A stretch of 64,000 nucleotides of DNA, from NCBI GenBank assembly GCA_047602475.1, contig JASGHE010000005.1, positions 558,001-622,000 of the forward strand. The letters are read 5' to 3'. Both the position numbers and the translations under genes were made by a program. The notes under the pieces were generated by a model. The model was not told where the DNA came from and ran no database searches. It worked only from the letters and a program-made list of their open reading frames with translations. Origin of the DNA: JAEUIE01 sp047602475 (GTDB taxonomy: Bacteria > Planctomycetota > Planctomycetia > Gemmatales > HRBIN36). This document shows, piece by piece, positions 34,730 through 43,363 of the stretch (position 1 is its first letter; every line of letters begins with the position of its first letter).

Positions 34730-35402
34730 CTAACGCTGATAGATGGAGAGGTTTGCCTTGTCGAGTTGCATGATGATCAAGTGTAGTGCGGTAGAATACA
34801 CCGGACCGACCGCGCCGGAATTCCACGATCCATCAGGCGATTGCTTGGTGGCGAGGTAATCAAAGACGATTTCCCGATATCTGCTCCACTTCAGCAGTTT
34901 CTTATCACCATCTGCTTCTTTCTTGAGCAGGTCTGGGCGCATCTTGCCGTGTCGATCCTCGCCGAGCACGTAAAGAACCTGTGCATAATAAAGATGCGTG
35001 TATTCCCAGTGGCCGAAGCTGTCTCGCCCGGTCTTGTCTATTGGAATGTACTTCTGGCAGTAGTTAATCCACTTCAGTGCCATTTCGTTGTTGTACTCGC
35101 CGGAAGAGAACATGCAGCATACACCGGCGGCAGTCAGTGGGGGGCGAATACCCCCGCCCCCGCCGCCTCGCAAGCTGTAGGTCACCCCTGCCTCTTCAGT
35201 AAGTGGATCCCCAGTACGGTTAGCGACGACCGACGACTTGCGCAGATACTCACCTGCCTTGTCGATCACTTCCTTAGGTACAGGAATACCGGCGTTCTTG
35301 CACGCCCGCAGAGCCTGTAGCTGGGTAATGGTCACCGAGCCTTCATCAAAATCGGTGCCATCGGCCGCGGAGACGTACCCCCAACCTCCCAGGTTGGTTT
35401 GC
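34730..35402 (-). CDS. Prenyltransferase/squalene-cyclase-fold protein, C-terminal part (frameshifted)
   Basis: Genuine from about 35402: QTNLGGWGYVSAADGTDFDE, GSVTITQLQALRACKNAGIP, then further alpha-barrel repeats (YYAQVLYVLGEDRHGKMRPD, LATKQSPDGSWNSGAVGPVY). A run of six glycines in SLRGGGGGGIRPP is unusual. Each QxxDGSW or GGWGY unit matches the repeat of terpene cyclases, but the DxDD catalytic motif of squalene-hopene cyclases is not seen, so it is likely a non-cyclase relative, as is typical of exported planctomycete members. Joins 35332-35901 after a single added base at about 35402. Confidence 0.8.
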
Positions 35403-35901
35403 ACTTGCCAATAAACAGCACCGCCGCCGTCAGAACCTTCTCCAGTTCTTTGCGTCGGGCGTTATCAGGCTCTTCACCGTATACTTGGGCCAGGAACATG
35501 GTGGCGAAGCCGTGCCCATACATGTAACGCTGTTGCTCACGCTGATCGTCGGCTCTCCCGATCAAACCTGTCTTCTTAGTGACCCGGCTGAGCAGATACT
35601 CCACTGCCAGTTCAATCTCTTTCGAATATTTACCCTGGGTCATGGTGCTACCCTCGGCGACCAGCGCCATGCCCGCGAGTGCTGTCATTGGAATCGGATG
35701 CGAGCCGCCAGGAGGCACGTCCCAGTGGCCGTCTCGGGACTGAGTCTTAGCCAGCCACTGTAAGCCCGCTTCGATATTGGGGCGATAGCGGGCCAATATT
35801 TTCTGCGTCTCCAGTTCATCTTTGGTGAGCGGATCTGAAGATTGGGCAGCGCCGCCAAGAATCACCAAGGCCAATCCAAGAGCCAGGATAAATCGTCCCA
35901 T
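35332..35901 (-). CDS. Prenyltransferase/squalene-cyclase-fold protein, N-terminal part
   Basis: Signal peptide MGRFILALGLALVILGGAAQ, then the alpha/alpha-barrel repeats: IEAGLQWLAKTQSRDGHWDV, AVEYLLSRVTKKTGLIGRAD, YMYGHGFATMFLAQVYGEEP. From about 35402 the frame changes: it reads GKCKPTWEVGG where GKCQTNLGGWGYVS is expected. The two parts together give about 390 residues. The gene starts 11 bases after the giant propeller gene, and the moxR start lies 75 bases further on, so it belongs to the operon. Confidence 0.82.
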   Translation of the reverse strand: MGRFILALGLALVILGGAAQSSDPLTKDELETQKILARYRPNIEAGLQWLAKTQSRDGHWDVPPGGSHPIPMTALAGMALVAEGSTMTQGKYSKEIELAVEYLLSRVTKKTGLIGRADDQREQQRYMYGHGFATMFLAQVYGEEPDNARRKELEKVLTAAVLFIGKCKPTWEVGGTSPRPMAPILMKAR

Positions 35902-35912
35902 GAGTTCACCTG

Positions 35913-38900
35913 TTATTTGGGTTGATTAGCGGTGACATTAGGAACCAGAAGCATCGAAACGCTTTGTAAGGCTGACTTTAGTTCCAGCTTCCCGGTCTGT
36001 GGTTCGATCACCAGTTCCTGATATCCAATCGCGCTGTTGTTTCTGCCGTCCAGCGGGGCATTTACTTCTTGCATGCTCTTTGCCGGTAAGGGAATCGCTT
36101 TGCCCGTCTCCTTCGAGAAGAAAGCCAGTTCATTCTGCAGTTTGCCGCTGTTGCCGCGGTTCATCATGATATTCATAGCCATGCCCTGCTGATTCTTGGC
36201 ATTGATGGGCTGGTTGGACTTCATGACCACCGCGGAGCAAAGCAACACCGGCAGTTCCTGGAACCGTTGCACGACAAGATATTGCAACGGCACATTCTCC
36301 TGCCAGAGTACCGTACCGCTATCACGCTGCATGACAACCACCGGGCCATTCAGCGGAATGCTTCGTAACCATTGCATCTGTGGAAACAGGTGCCAGCGAT
36401 CATCGGCTTCATCAAATTTATCCATCTGCTTACAGAGGAACACGTAACATTCCCTCTTATCCAGGATGAAGTGAGCCGCGACATAGGTTTCATATGCCAG
36501 CTTCAGTTTCGTCTCGAATTGAGGCTTCCCGTCAGCCACATCCTGGATGCTTAAGGAGCCGTCAGGATGGAGAGTTCCAATCATCTCTGAAGGTTGAGCC
36601 GATTTGAGGATAGTCGAACGAGTAGCGAGAGTCTTCTTCCAGATCGACTTGTCGCAGACCGGATCGTAAAGACTGAGCTCATCTTGATCAGCGCCCTTGG
36701 GTGTTCTAAGCAGAATCCTCCTGCCCGATGTTGTAACTGCTGAACGGTATTGCTCTTCCACCTTCTTGTTCAGTACCGTCGCGTGGCCATCCAGCAGTCG
36801 AATGGCCAGCACCTGGTCTTCCACGTATTTACCCATCTTGGGTGGAATCACGATGACGTACTCATCATCTCCGAACATCTCCACGCCGGCAGGAATGCCG
36901 TAGTGCGACCAGAGCCGTTCCCCGGTCTGCGGATCAATGCAGATCATCCCTTCCTGACGGATCGTCATCACAAGCCGCCTGCATGAACCCGGTCCGTAGG
37001 TGCCCAGCGTTTCCCAGGTGCCGTTATTCTGGGTTACCTGAAACCGCCCTTGTACTTCCAGGTGAGGCATGATCTGCTGATTGTTGTTCAGGTTCTCGTT
37101 ATTTACCCCTTCTCCCATGACATTAACGGACCAGACTTCCTTTTTCCTGATGGGATCAACCCCGACGATACGGTTAGACCAGGCGAAAACCATCACGTTT
37201 CCGCACGAAAGAAAGTGAGGCCACAGACTTGATTGAAAGCCGAAGCTACCCACGAGGGGGTTAGCGAAGTTGGACTTTGAAAATACTTCCTTCTGTGAAA
37301 CGATATCTCGAATGACATACCCGCTGCGGATATTGTTCTGATTGTCAGAAGTGACTTGAAGCGCAAACCTTCTCAATTGTGGAGGCAACTCGAGCTTGGA
37401 TTCAAAACTGGTCACGAAGCTGCCCTGCCCGTTGCTGTACTTTCGATCATAGACAAGCTTCTCAATGCTGACATTTTGCAGATTCGATAGTCCCAGCCGT
37501 TCATCAAGATAGGGAAGGAACCGTTTGTCTGTCATGAGCTCCTGGTAGAGCTGTAGTCCATTCTTGCCGTCCCGGACGACAATCTTGGGATGCTTTCGTG
37601 CCAGGAGATGAAAATAGTAGGCGGCATTTTCCATCTCACCCATACGCATGTTCAGCCGAGCCAGTCCATCATGAGCCTTGGCGGAAATCTCCGGATTGGC
37701 GGCATCTACTAAGGGCAAGAAGCGTAGCAGGGCCTGAGCATACTCTTTGTTCTCCTGCAATGCTTCAGCAAAGCGAAGCTGGGCCTGCTGCCCGGCGTTA
37801 TTCAGTTCACCGTAGAAATCGACAAAGTTACGAAGCGCGTCAAGGTTCTTGTCGTTCTTTACCAGTTCCAGTTGCTTCTGAATGATCGCGTCAAGTTTGA
37901 CCTTCAGTTCCGGACTGAGCCGTTTGGCCATTAACTGGGCCTGGGCCTGGGCCCATACCCTTGGCAGTATCCGCACCAGCGGGTCTTCAGGACTAACGAT
38001 AATCTTGTCATCGAGTTGCCCAAAGGCTTGCAGGCTGGCCAGGGCCTCATCAATTCGTCCCTGGGCTTCACGCCCGCCGGCCAGGAGGCGATAATAGCGT
38101 GCCTTACGTTCAATCGCAGCGGCTCGATCATCGCCGCTCAAGGTGTCCAGGCGAACAGGTACGGTCAACTTTTCCAGATCAGGCAGGTACTTCTCATACT
38201 GAAGGAAGTTCTTCTCAAGCAACCCCAGGATCGAGTCAGCCAACTTGGCCTCGCCCTTGCTCTTCAGTTCCGGAGCCGGCTTGGTCGCAAGCGCTACACG
38301 GAAGTCCTCGATGGCCTGCTCGGCTTCACCACGATGCCATCTCAGCTCACCTCGATCAATCAAGCCCACCGGATCATTGGGGTTGGCCTTGAGCCGCTGG
38401 GCCACCTGTTGTTCTTTCACGATCTGAATCGGGTAGACGAGCAGATGGTTGTGATTGAGCGAGACGAAATACTCGCCGATGAGTGCCAGGTTGCCGAGCA
38501 GTTCCTTGTGCCGGGCCTTTCCTCGAGCGGTGATCTGCCCGGTCTTCAGCGAGAGACTGATGATCTCGTTGCTCCGCACCGGCAGGAAGTAAGTGTCATC
38601 GTTGGCGATGCCTCTGCCGCACGGCATGCCCGTCATTGTGTTCCAGAGCGGCTTACCAGTATTCAAATCGACGGCATGAACATTCTGTTTGCCAATAAGG
38701 ATCACCTTGTCATCGAACACGCCGGCCAGGTAATAGTCGGGAGGCAGCGGGTCCTTGCTGGCGACATCAATACGGTTCAAGGTCCAGGCCAGGGTACCAT
38801 CCCGCAGATTGATGCAATGCAGAGCGGTGCCATCGCTTGGGGCGAGTAGCACTTTACCCTGACTGACTACCGGCGCGGTGAACGACCATTGCGAACCCTT

Positions 38901-40517
38901 GTTCAATCCTACCGCCTGCTCCAGTTGTCTGCCACGCACCCGGAATTGAAAGCCGATCTGATCGGTATCGGTGTTCACCACTTCGTTCTGGTAGCTGTAG
39001 GCCCACACCAGCGAGCGAGTGAGCAGATCAACGCCAATGACCGATCCGGCATTGGTCGGGCAGACGAGGATGCCGTCGCTGTAAGAAAGGATCGCTGCCT
39101 GAGATCGACGCACCGGATCTTCCGATATCTTTCGATCCACTACCCCCAGCGGCTGCGACCAGACCAGATCAACCCCGTATTCATAGTCATCGCCCTGTGC
39201 CGACGCTGCCTTGAGCGTCTTGCGATTCTGCAAACAGAGCAGCTTGATCTCGGAATTGACCTCCGCCAGCACATAGAGCTTATCTCCTAAAGGCAACGGT
39301 GGCCCCAGGAAGTACATCTCGGAAAAAGGTTGATCGGACTGTCGGGTCCCAATGGACCAGACCGCCCTACCTCCCTCAATATCATAAGCGATCAGGTGGT
39401 TGCACGAACCAAAGTCGCCAATGCTGCTGCCAAGCTGTGACCCGCCACGATTAAAGTTACGCCCCCATGGCACACCATAGTTCTGCACGTTGGGTGGAAG
39501 GGCTAAATCTTCGACGGCGTAGACCAACTCCTGATCGGCGCTCAAGGTGCCCAGCAATGTGTTCTCAACAAGGATCGCCGGTGCCGTTTCCCGATAGGAA
39601 GCCAGGTAGGTGGACGATTCGGGATCGCCATTGTTCTTCAGAGAGTTGGCCAGACTGGCGGCTGATTCGCTTTTCCATCGAGCAGTTCCCGTTTTGAGGT
39701 CATACGCTTGCAACCCATCGAGCGCTCGGAAGATGACCAGGTCATGCACGATCAGCGGATGACTGCCGGGGATGACCGGAACCCCCATGCTGAAGAGCTT
39801 CTTGCTCGCCTGATCGATCTCATTGCGTGCCTGTCCAATCTCATTGCGACCCTGGCCAGGATCAATCGGAGTGTAGGCTGGGAATCGTGGCTCGAGGAAC
39901 GGAGCGGTGCTGTTACTGCGAGCGGTCCGATCCGGGCTGCCCATGAACAAGCGCCAATCGTTCTGGCTGCCCGTATTGCGAGAACTGGCTATCGTCTTCA
40001 GGGCGTTTTTGAGCCGGTTCTCATCCCATGAACGAATCGCTGTCGGCAACTTTTCGTTCGTGTTCGCCAGCTTCACTTGGATAAGCTTCCACACCCGTTC
40101 CCGGTTAGCGGCATCGCCGGCTCGTTCGAATGCCAGTGCTGCCTTGTAGAGGATGCTCAGTGGTAAGTCGCCGCCTTTATCTCGTGAGAGCAACCGTTCA
40201 TAGCACAGTGCCGAGACGATGTAGCGGCCATGATCGAGGTGGTAGGCTCCGAGCCAGGCAGCTGCTTCAGCGCCGGCTTCGGTATGGACAAACTTCAAGG
40301 CCACCTCGGCCAGTAGTTGTGGGTTGGCGTTAGCCTTGGCCTGCTTGAGAGCGACCTTGGCTTCTGAACCAAACTGTTGTTCGTAGAATCGCTTGCCTTC
40401 CGGCGGCAGACTACCCAGCATCCGGTTGGCTTCAGCCCGAACACTGACCCGGCGGCCCTTATCTCCTTCGCTTTCCTGAAGGAAGTTGTCTTCTGTCGCA
40501 TTCAACAGCGACTGCAA
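35913..40517 (-). CDS. Giant exported propeller/TPR scaffold protein, main part
   Basis: 1,534 residues from an internal ATG; the gene really starts at 40836 in another frame. Domain order: a helical/TPR start (LAEVALKFVHTEAGAEAAAW), a PQQ-like beta-propeller (about 230-690, for example RNGFQAYDLKTGTARWKS-type repeats and LHCINLRDGTLAWTLNRID), a TPR block (about 730-1000, VGLIDRGELRWHRGEAEQAI, AEALQENKEYAQALLRFLPL), then a second propeller (about 1080-1500, GVDPIRKKEVWSVNV, CIDPQTGERLWSHYGIP). The first gene of the minus-strand operon. Propellers flanking TPRs suggest a protein-binding platform in the periplasm; no enzyme motif is visible. Confidence 0.85.
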   Translation of the reverse strand: MQSLLNATEDNFLQESEGDKGRRVSVRAEANRMLGSLPPEGKRFYEQQFGSEAKVALKQAKANANPQLLAEVALKFVHTEAGAEAAAWLGAYHLDHGRYIVSALCYERLLSRDKGGDLPLSILYKAALAFERAGDAANRERVWKLIQVKLANTNEKLPTAIRSWDENRLKNALKTIASSRNTGSQNDWRLFMGSPDRTARSNSTAPFLEPRFPAYTPIDPGQGRNEIGQARNEIDQASKKLFSMGVPVIPGSHPLIVHDLVIFRALDGLQAYDLKTGTARWKSESAASLANSLKNNGDPESSTYLASYRETAPAILVENTLLGTLSADQELVYAVEDLALPPNVQNYGVPWGRNFNRGGSQLGSSIGDFGSCNHLIAYDIEGGRAVWSIGTRQSDQPFSEMYFLGPPLPLGDKLYVLAEVNSEIKLLCLQNRKTLKAASAQGDDYEYGVDLVWSQPLGVVDRKISEDPVRRSQAAILSYSDGILVCPTNAGSVIGVDLLTRSLVWAYSYQNEVVNTDTDQIGFQFRVRGRQLEQAVGLNKGSQWSFTAPVVSQGKVLLAPSDGTALHCINLRDGTLAWTLNRIDVASKDPLPPDYYLAGVFDDKVILIGKQNVHAVDLNTGKPLWNTMTGMPCGRGIANDDTYFLPVRSNEIISLSLKTGQITARGKARHKELLGNLALIGEYFVSLNHNHLLVYPIQIVKEQQVAQRLKANPNDPVGLIDRGELRWHRGEAEQAIEDFRVALATKPAPELKSKGEAKLADSILGLLEKNFLQYEKYLPDLEKLTVPVRLDTLSGDDRAAAIERKARYYRLLAGGREAQGRIDEALASLQAFGQLDDKIIVSPEDPLVRILPRVWAQAQAQLMAKRLSPELKVKLDAIIQKQLELVKNDKNLDALRNFVDFYGELNNAGQQAQLRFAEALQENKEYAQALLRFLPLVDAANPEISAKAHDGLARLNMRMGEMENAAYYFHLLARKHPKIVVRDGKNGLQLYQELMTDKRFLPYLDERLGLSNLQNVSIEKLVYDRKYSNGQGSFVTSFESKLELPPQLRRFALQVTSDNQNNIRSGYVIRDIVSQKEVFSKSNFANPLVGSFGFQSSLWPHFLSCGNVMVFAWSNRIVGVDPIRKKEVWSVNVMGEGVNNENLNNNQQIMPHLEVQGRFQVTQNNGTWETLGTYGPGSCRRLVMTIRQEGMICIDPQTGERLWSHYGIPAGVEMFGDDEYVIVIPPKMGKYVEDQVLAIRLLDGHATVLNKKVEEQYRSAVTTSGRRILLRTPKGADQDELSLYDPVCDKSIWKKTLATRSTILKSAQPSEMIGTLHPDGSLSIQDVADGKPQFETKLKLAYETYVAAHFILDKRECYVFLCKQMDKFDEADDRWHLFPQMQWLRSIPLNGPVVVMQRDSGTVLWQENVPLQYLVVQRFQELPVLLCSAVVMKSNQPINAKNQQGMAMNIMMNRGNSGKLQNELAFFSKETGKAIPLPAKSMQEVNAPLDGRNNSAIGYQELVIEPQTGKLELKSALQSVSMLLVPNVTANQPK

Positions 40518-40836
40518 TATCTTGACGGCGCTCTGCCAGTCCTGCGTTTCGATGAACCGCTTGGCTTCTTCGATCTTTCGGCGGGCGCAGGGGATCGACT
40601 GGCAACTTCACCCGCTGATTGCCCGCTTCCTTACTGGGGTCGGGCTGACCGCCAAACACCTGGCCGTTGACGATGATCTGTGCGCCACCCATGACACGGA
40701 TGTTTTGTGGCAACGGCACTGCCTTCTGCGGAGCCGGCTGTTGGGCGGCGACGAAGCTCAACATCAACCCGCTCATGATGCAGGCTGAAACGATCATTCG
40801 CCGCCAGGTTCGGGGTCTCAATGGGATACTAGGCAT
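40459..40836 (-). CDS. N-terminal part of the giant propeller/TPR protein
   Basis: From the ATG at 40836 (GAGGA lies 4 bases ahead; another ATG at 40860 is possible) it codes a twin-basic, hydrophobic N-terminus (RTWRRMIVSACIMSGLMLSF, VAAQQ), a signal peptide, and then QNIRVMGGAQIIVNGQVFGG. In-frame sense stops at about 40588, after VKLPVDPL. If one base is removed there, the next residues read ARRKIEEAKRFIETQDWQSA and run straight into the main part at 35913-40517, giving about 1,640 residues overall. The remaining tail to 40459 is out of frame. Confidence 0.75.
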   Translation of the reverse strand: MPSIPLRPRTWRRMIVSACIMSGLMLSFVAAQQPAPQKAVPLPQNIRVMGGAQIIVNGQVFGGQPDPSKEAGNQRVKLPVDPLRPPKDRRSQAVHRNAGLAERRQDIAVAVECDRRQLPSGKRRR

Positions 40837-40912
40837 GTCATCCTCTGAGTGTGCCATCATTCTACAGGATAAAGCAGCCCAGCGGGGATTGCAATGTCCG
40901 TTCTGGAAGAGA

Positions 40913-41034
40913 AGTGCTCAGTTCTCAGTGCTTAGTGCTCAGAATGAAAAAGCACTCATCTAACTGTACCCATTCGCATGATACCGCCACCCTCAACTGA
41001 TACACTAAGCACTGAGCACCCAGCACTGAGCACT
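40913..41034. repeat. Facing AGTGCTCAG-type repeats between divergent genes
   Basis: At 40913-40942 the sequence is built of near-copies of AGTGCTCAG/AGTGCTTAG; at 41004-41034 it carries near-copies in reverse orientation (CTAAGCACTGAGCAC, CAGCACTGAGCACT). CTCAGTGCTTAGT is shared in inverted form. The two blocks lie 61 bases apart, upstream of the giant propeller gene on one side and ending 8 bases before the radical SAM ATG on the other. They can pair as a large stem-loop. Confidence 0.7.
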
Positions 41035-41042
41035 TTGTTTCG

Positions 41043-42095
41043 ATGCGCCGCACCTTCCGCCCTGATTACGTCTCCTTCGCCGGCACCTACCAGTGCAATC
41101 TGGCGTGTCCGCATTGCTGCGTGCCTATTGAATGGACTGATCGGTTGCCCATTGATACCGCCATCCGCTTCCTTGAAGATGCCCACTCCCAGGGCATCCG
41201 TCGCATTGGATTCACTGGCGGCGAGCCATTCGTCTATCCAGAGTTCGTGATTGCCGTCGCCCGTCGAGCAGCAGAGTTGGGCTTCCGCTTTGACAAGGTC
41301 ATGAGCAACGGCGTCTGGTATCAAGACGAGGCACACCTCACCCAGGTTCTATCCGAACTCCGAGACGCCGGGTTTACCGGCAAGCTGGGCATGACCGTCG
41401 ACAAGTTTCATGGCATCGACATCGAGAAACTAGCCCTATTTTGCCTCACAGCACGCAAAGTCTTTGCTCGGGATAACATCCTGTCACTCTCGTATGCCAG
41501 CCGAGCGCCCGATCAGGGATTGGAATTGATCAAACGGCTGGCTGAGGCTCTTGGCGGAGTGCTCGAATATTCCGAACTGCTTCACCGTCACATCGTCGTG
41601 ACAGATGACTTGACGATGACCTTGAACTGGAACCATCTCGCCCCCGTCGAACGTGCCGAGAAATTCGCCGGTGGCTGGGATGACCAATGGTTCAAGGAAG
41701 ACTACTGCGAAGGCCCCGGCCAGGCCCTCATCGTCACCCCCAAAGGGGAAGTCAAACCCTGCTGTGGCTTCGCCTCTGACCTCGATCAGTTGACGATTGG
41801 GAACATCCACACCGATAGCGTCGAGCAGATCATCAAGCAGGCCCGTGCCCATCCATATGTAGGCAAGGTTTTCCGTGAAGGTCTCACGGCTGTCGTCGAT
41901 GAGATTCTGGAACGTGACCCCAATGCTTTACCGGGAAAATCATCGAACCAATGTTATGTGTGCTGGTATGTACTGACACGTGGTTTAGTCGAAGCCATGC
42001 CGGGCGGCGGCGGACAGATCGGGCAGTGGACGGGGACACGGACTAATTACACTGGGGAATTGATTGAGTTAGGGATAAAGAGAAAGTATTCTTAA
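41043..42095 (+). CDS. Radical SAM/SPASM-type protein
   Basis: 350 residues. The SAM cluster site is TYQCNLACPHCC (C18, C22, C25), followed by the GGEP motif in IGFTGGEPFVYPEF. Near the C-terminus a cysteine group (EVKPCCGFASD, NQCYVCWYV) looks like an auxiliary SPASM/twitch cluster site. Such enzymes modify peptides, proteins or small substrates by radical chemistry. No peptide precursor gene is obvious next to it. It diverges from the propeller operon across the facing repeats, and the repeat ends 8 bases before the ATG, leaving no ribosome-binding site. Confidence 0.85.
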   Translation: MRRTFRPDYVSFAGTYQCNLACPHCCVPIEWTDRLPIDTAIRFLEDAHSQGIRRIGFTGGEPFVYPEFVIAVARRAAELGFRFDKVMSNGVWYQDEAHLTQVLSELRDAGFTGKLGMTVDKFHGIDIEKLALFCLTARKVFARDNILSLSYASRAPDQGLELIKRLAEALGGVLEYSELLHRHIVVTDDLTMTLNWNHLAPVERAEKFAGGWDDQWFKEDYCEGPGQALIVTPKGEVKPCCGFASDLDQLTIGNIHTDSVEQIIKQARAHPYVGKVFREGLTAVVDEILERDPNALPGKSSNQCYVCWYVLTRGLVEAMPGGGGQIGQWTGTRTNYTGELIELGIKRKYS

Positions 42096-42163
42096 CTCCA
42101 TTTCGGCCTTGAAGACCTCCGTCATTGGCATTAACATCTGGGACGATTACAAGGATGTTCTTC

Positions 42164-42586
42164 ATGTCACAATCTTCACGTCGCTGGCTGATCCGACTCT
42201 TTGTGACTTCTGCGCTCCTCGTGGTCCTTTGCATGTTTTTCGTCGGATACTGGAACAGCACCAATTTAACTCCAGACAATGCCTTTGCACTAATGAAGGA
42301 TTTAGCGACTCGGCATGCGAGTGATGCCGAAATCGTGTCCTACTTTGGTGAGACTGAAAAGTTAAGAAGTCAAAAACTCAAAGCCAGTGTTACAGATGCA
42401 GATTATGGTCGTGTGTGGAAATTCCACCAAGAATCATTTGGCCTGTATGACCGTTTAGAGATTTCCTTTGTCTTTGATCAGCAGCAGAATTGTATTACTT
42501 CTGTTAGTTTTAGGGATGTGCTGGAGGGAAAAAGGCTTTGGCTCTTTCGCTGGCAGCGATTATTGAAGTCAATTGGTTGGCAGTAA
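42164..42586 (+). CDS. Small membrane-anchored hypothetical protein
   Basis: About 140 residues from the ATG at 42164, with AAGG at 42151-42154; an ATG at 42155 and a TTG at 42125 are in frame too. One N-terminal transmembrane helix (WLIRLFVTSALLVVLCMFFV), then a soluble domain of about 110 residues with no recognised family (ASDAEIVSYFGETEKLRSQK; LEISFVFDQQQNCITSVSFR). AT-richer than the radical SAM gene before it. Function unknown. Confidence 0.65.
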   Translation: MSQSSRRWLIRLFVTSALLVVLCMFFVGYWNSTNLTPDNAFALMKDLATRHASDAEIVSYFGETEKLRSQKLKASVTDADYGRVWKFHQESFGLYDRLEISFVFDQQQNCITSVSFRDVLEGKRLWLFRWQRLLKSIGWQ

Positions 42587-42632
42587 TTCAAAACAACCGG
42601 CGAAGTTGATTCGGCTTACTCGATCATGTTGT

Positions 42633-43058
42633 TCAATTCAACCAATTCTCAAATCGTAGTCCAGGTACTTTTTCAAAGTCTCTTCGATTCGCTGTCAGCA
42701 ACGTAGCTTCATGCACAAGTGTTACGGAAGCAATCTTCAAATCCATCGTACCGATCTTCACACCTTCGCTTCGTAATTCATCAAACCTTTCCGCAGACTT
42801 CTCATCGAAATCAACCAGCTTGAATCGACTGAAGAAGGTCACGAATTCGACCAGCTCTCCGTAAGCCGCAACTTGCCGGGAAACCTGCTTCTCTTTGGCA
42901 AGAACTGCTAACCATCCTCGCATAGCTTCTTCGTAGTTGATGATGGTAGTACAGATGTCTTCAACAGCTACAGTTTCAAATCGCCTGGTCAATCGCTGGA
43001 AGCGTTGACTCCCTCGGTACTTCAGGACGGTGAGATGATCAGAATCCAGGATCATCAT
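42633..43058 (-). CDS. PIN-domain toxin (VapC-like)
   Basis: 141 residues. PIN acidic residues are in place: D5 in ILDSDHL, E43/E44 in INYEEAMRG, D106 in GTMDLKIA and D127 in NRRDF. VapC toxins are magnesium-dependent RNases that cut tRNA or rRNA. The start overlaps the stop of the upstream gene at 43055-43058 (ATGA), the usual antitoxin-toxin layout. AT-richer than surrounding genes, which is common for mobile toxin-antitoxin pairs. Confidence 0.88.
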   Translation of the reverse strand: MMILDSDHLTVLKYRGSQRFQRLTRRFETVAVEDICTTIINYEEAMRGWLAVLAKEKQVSRQVAAYGELVEFVTFFSRFKLVDFDEKSAERFDELRSEGVKIGTMDLKIASVTLVHEATLLTANRRDFEKVPGLRFENWLN

Positions 43059-43255
43059 TCACCAAACTCCCGACGAGCTGCTCGACGATCTGCTTCACGT
43101 ATTTTTCGTGCTTCCGCATCAACCTGCCTTGAGATCTTGGTGCCAGTGAACATGCCTGCTGCCAAACGCCAATCCTTAGCAGGCAGTTGCTTTTGCAAAA
43201 GCTGTTCGATGGCGCTGATACGCAAGGCTAACGATCTCAGGCTATCCTTGCTCAT
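43055..43255 (-). CDS. Probable antitoxin partner of the PIN toxin
   Basis: 66 residues from the ATG at 43255 (a TTG at 43267 is in frame). Mostly helical, charged at the C-terminus (DAEARKIREADRRAARREFG). It overlaps the toxin start by four bases and is inferred to be the antitoxin by position. It has no recognisable ribbon-helix-helix, AbrB or Phd signature, so it may be a new or divergent antitoxin type. Confidence 0.65.
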   Translation of the reverse strand: MSKDSLRSLALRISAIEQLLQKQLPAKDWRLAAGMFTGTKISRQVDAEARKIREADRRAARREFGE

Positions 43256-43318
43256 GTCTAATCCCAATCTGCATCAGTTTGATAATCACCGTGGTGCCAT
43301 CGTTAATTATACATAACA

Positions 43319-43339
43319 CCGGCGGGATAAACCCGCCGG
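43319..43339 (-). terminator. Terminator after the exported protein at 43364-44032
   Basis: CCGGCGGG (43319-43326) pairs with CCCGCCGG (43332-43339) around ATAAA. On the minus strand it is followed by TGTTATGTATAATT. It lies just beyond the stop of the minus-strand gene and also upstream of the toxin-antitoxin pair. Confidence 0.65.
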
Positions 43340-43363
43340 CTCGTTATTGATCGATGCTATCTG

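Noticed and set aside
34656..34826. 57-codon N-terminal extension of MoxR
   Set aside because: It overlaps the cyclase-fold gene, lacks MoxR similarity, and a better ATG with GAGAG ahead exists at 34655.
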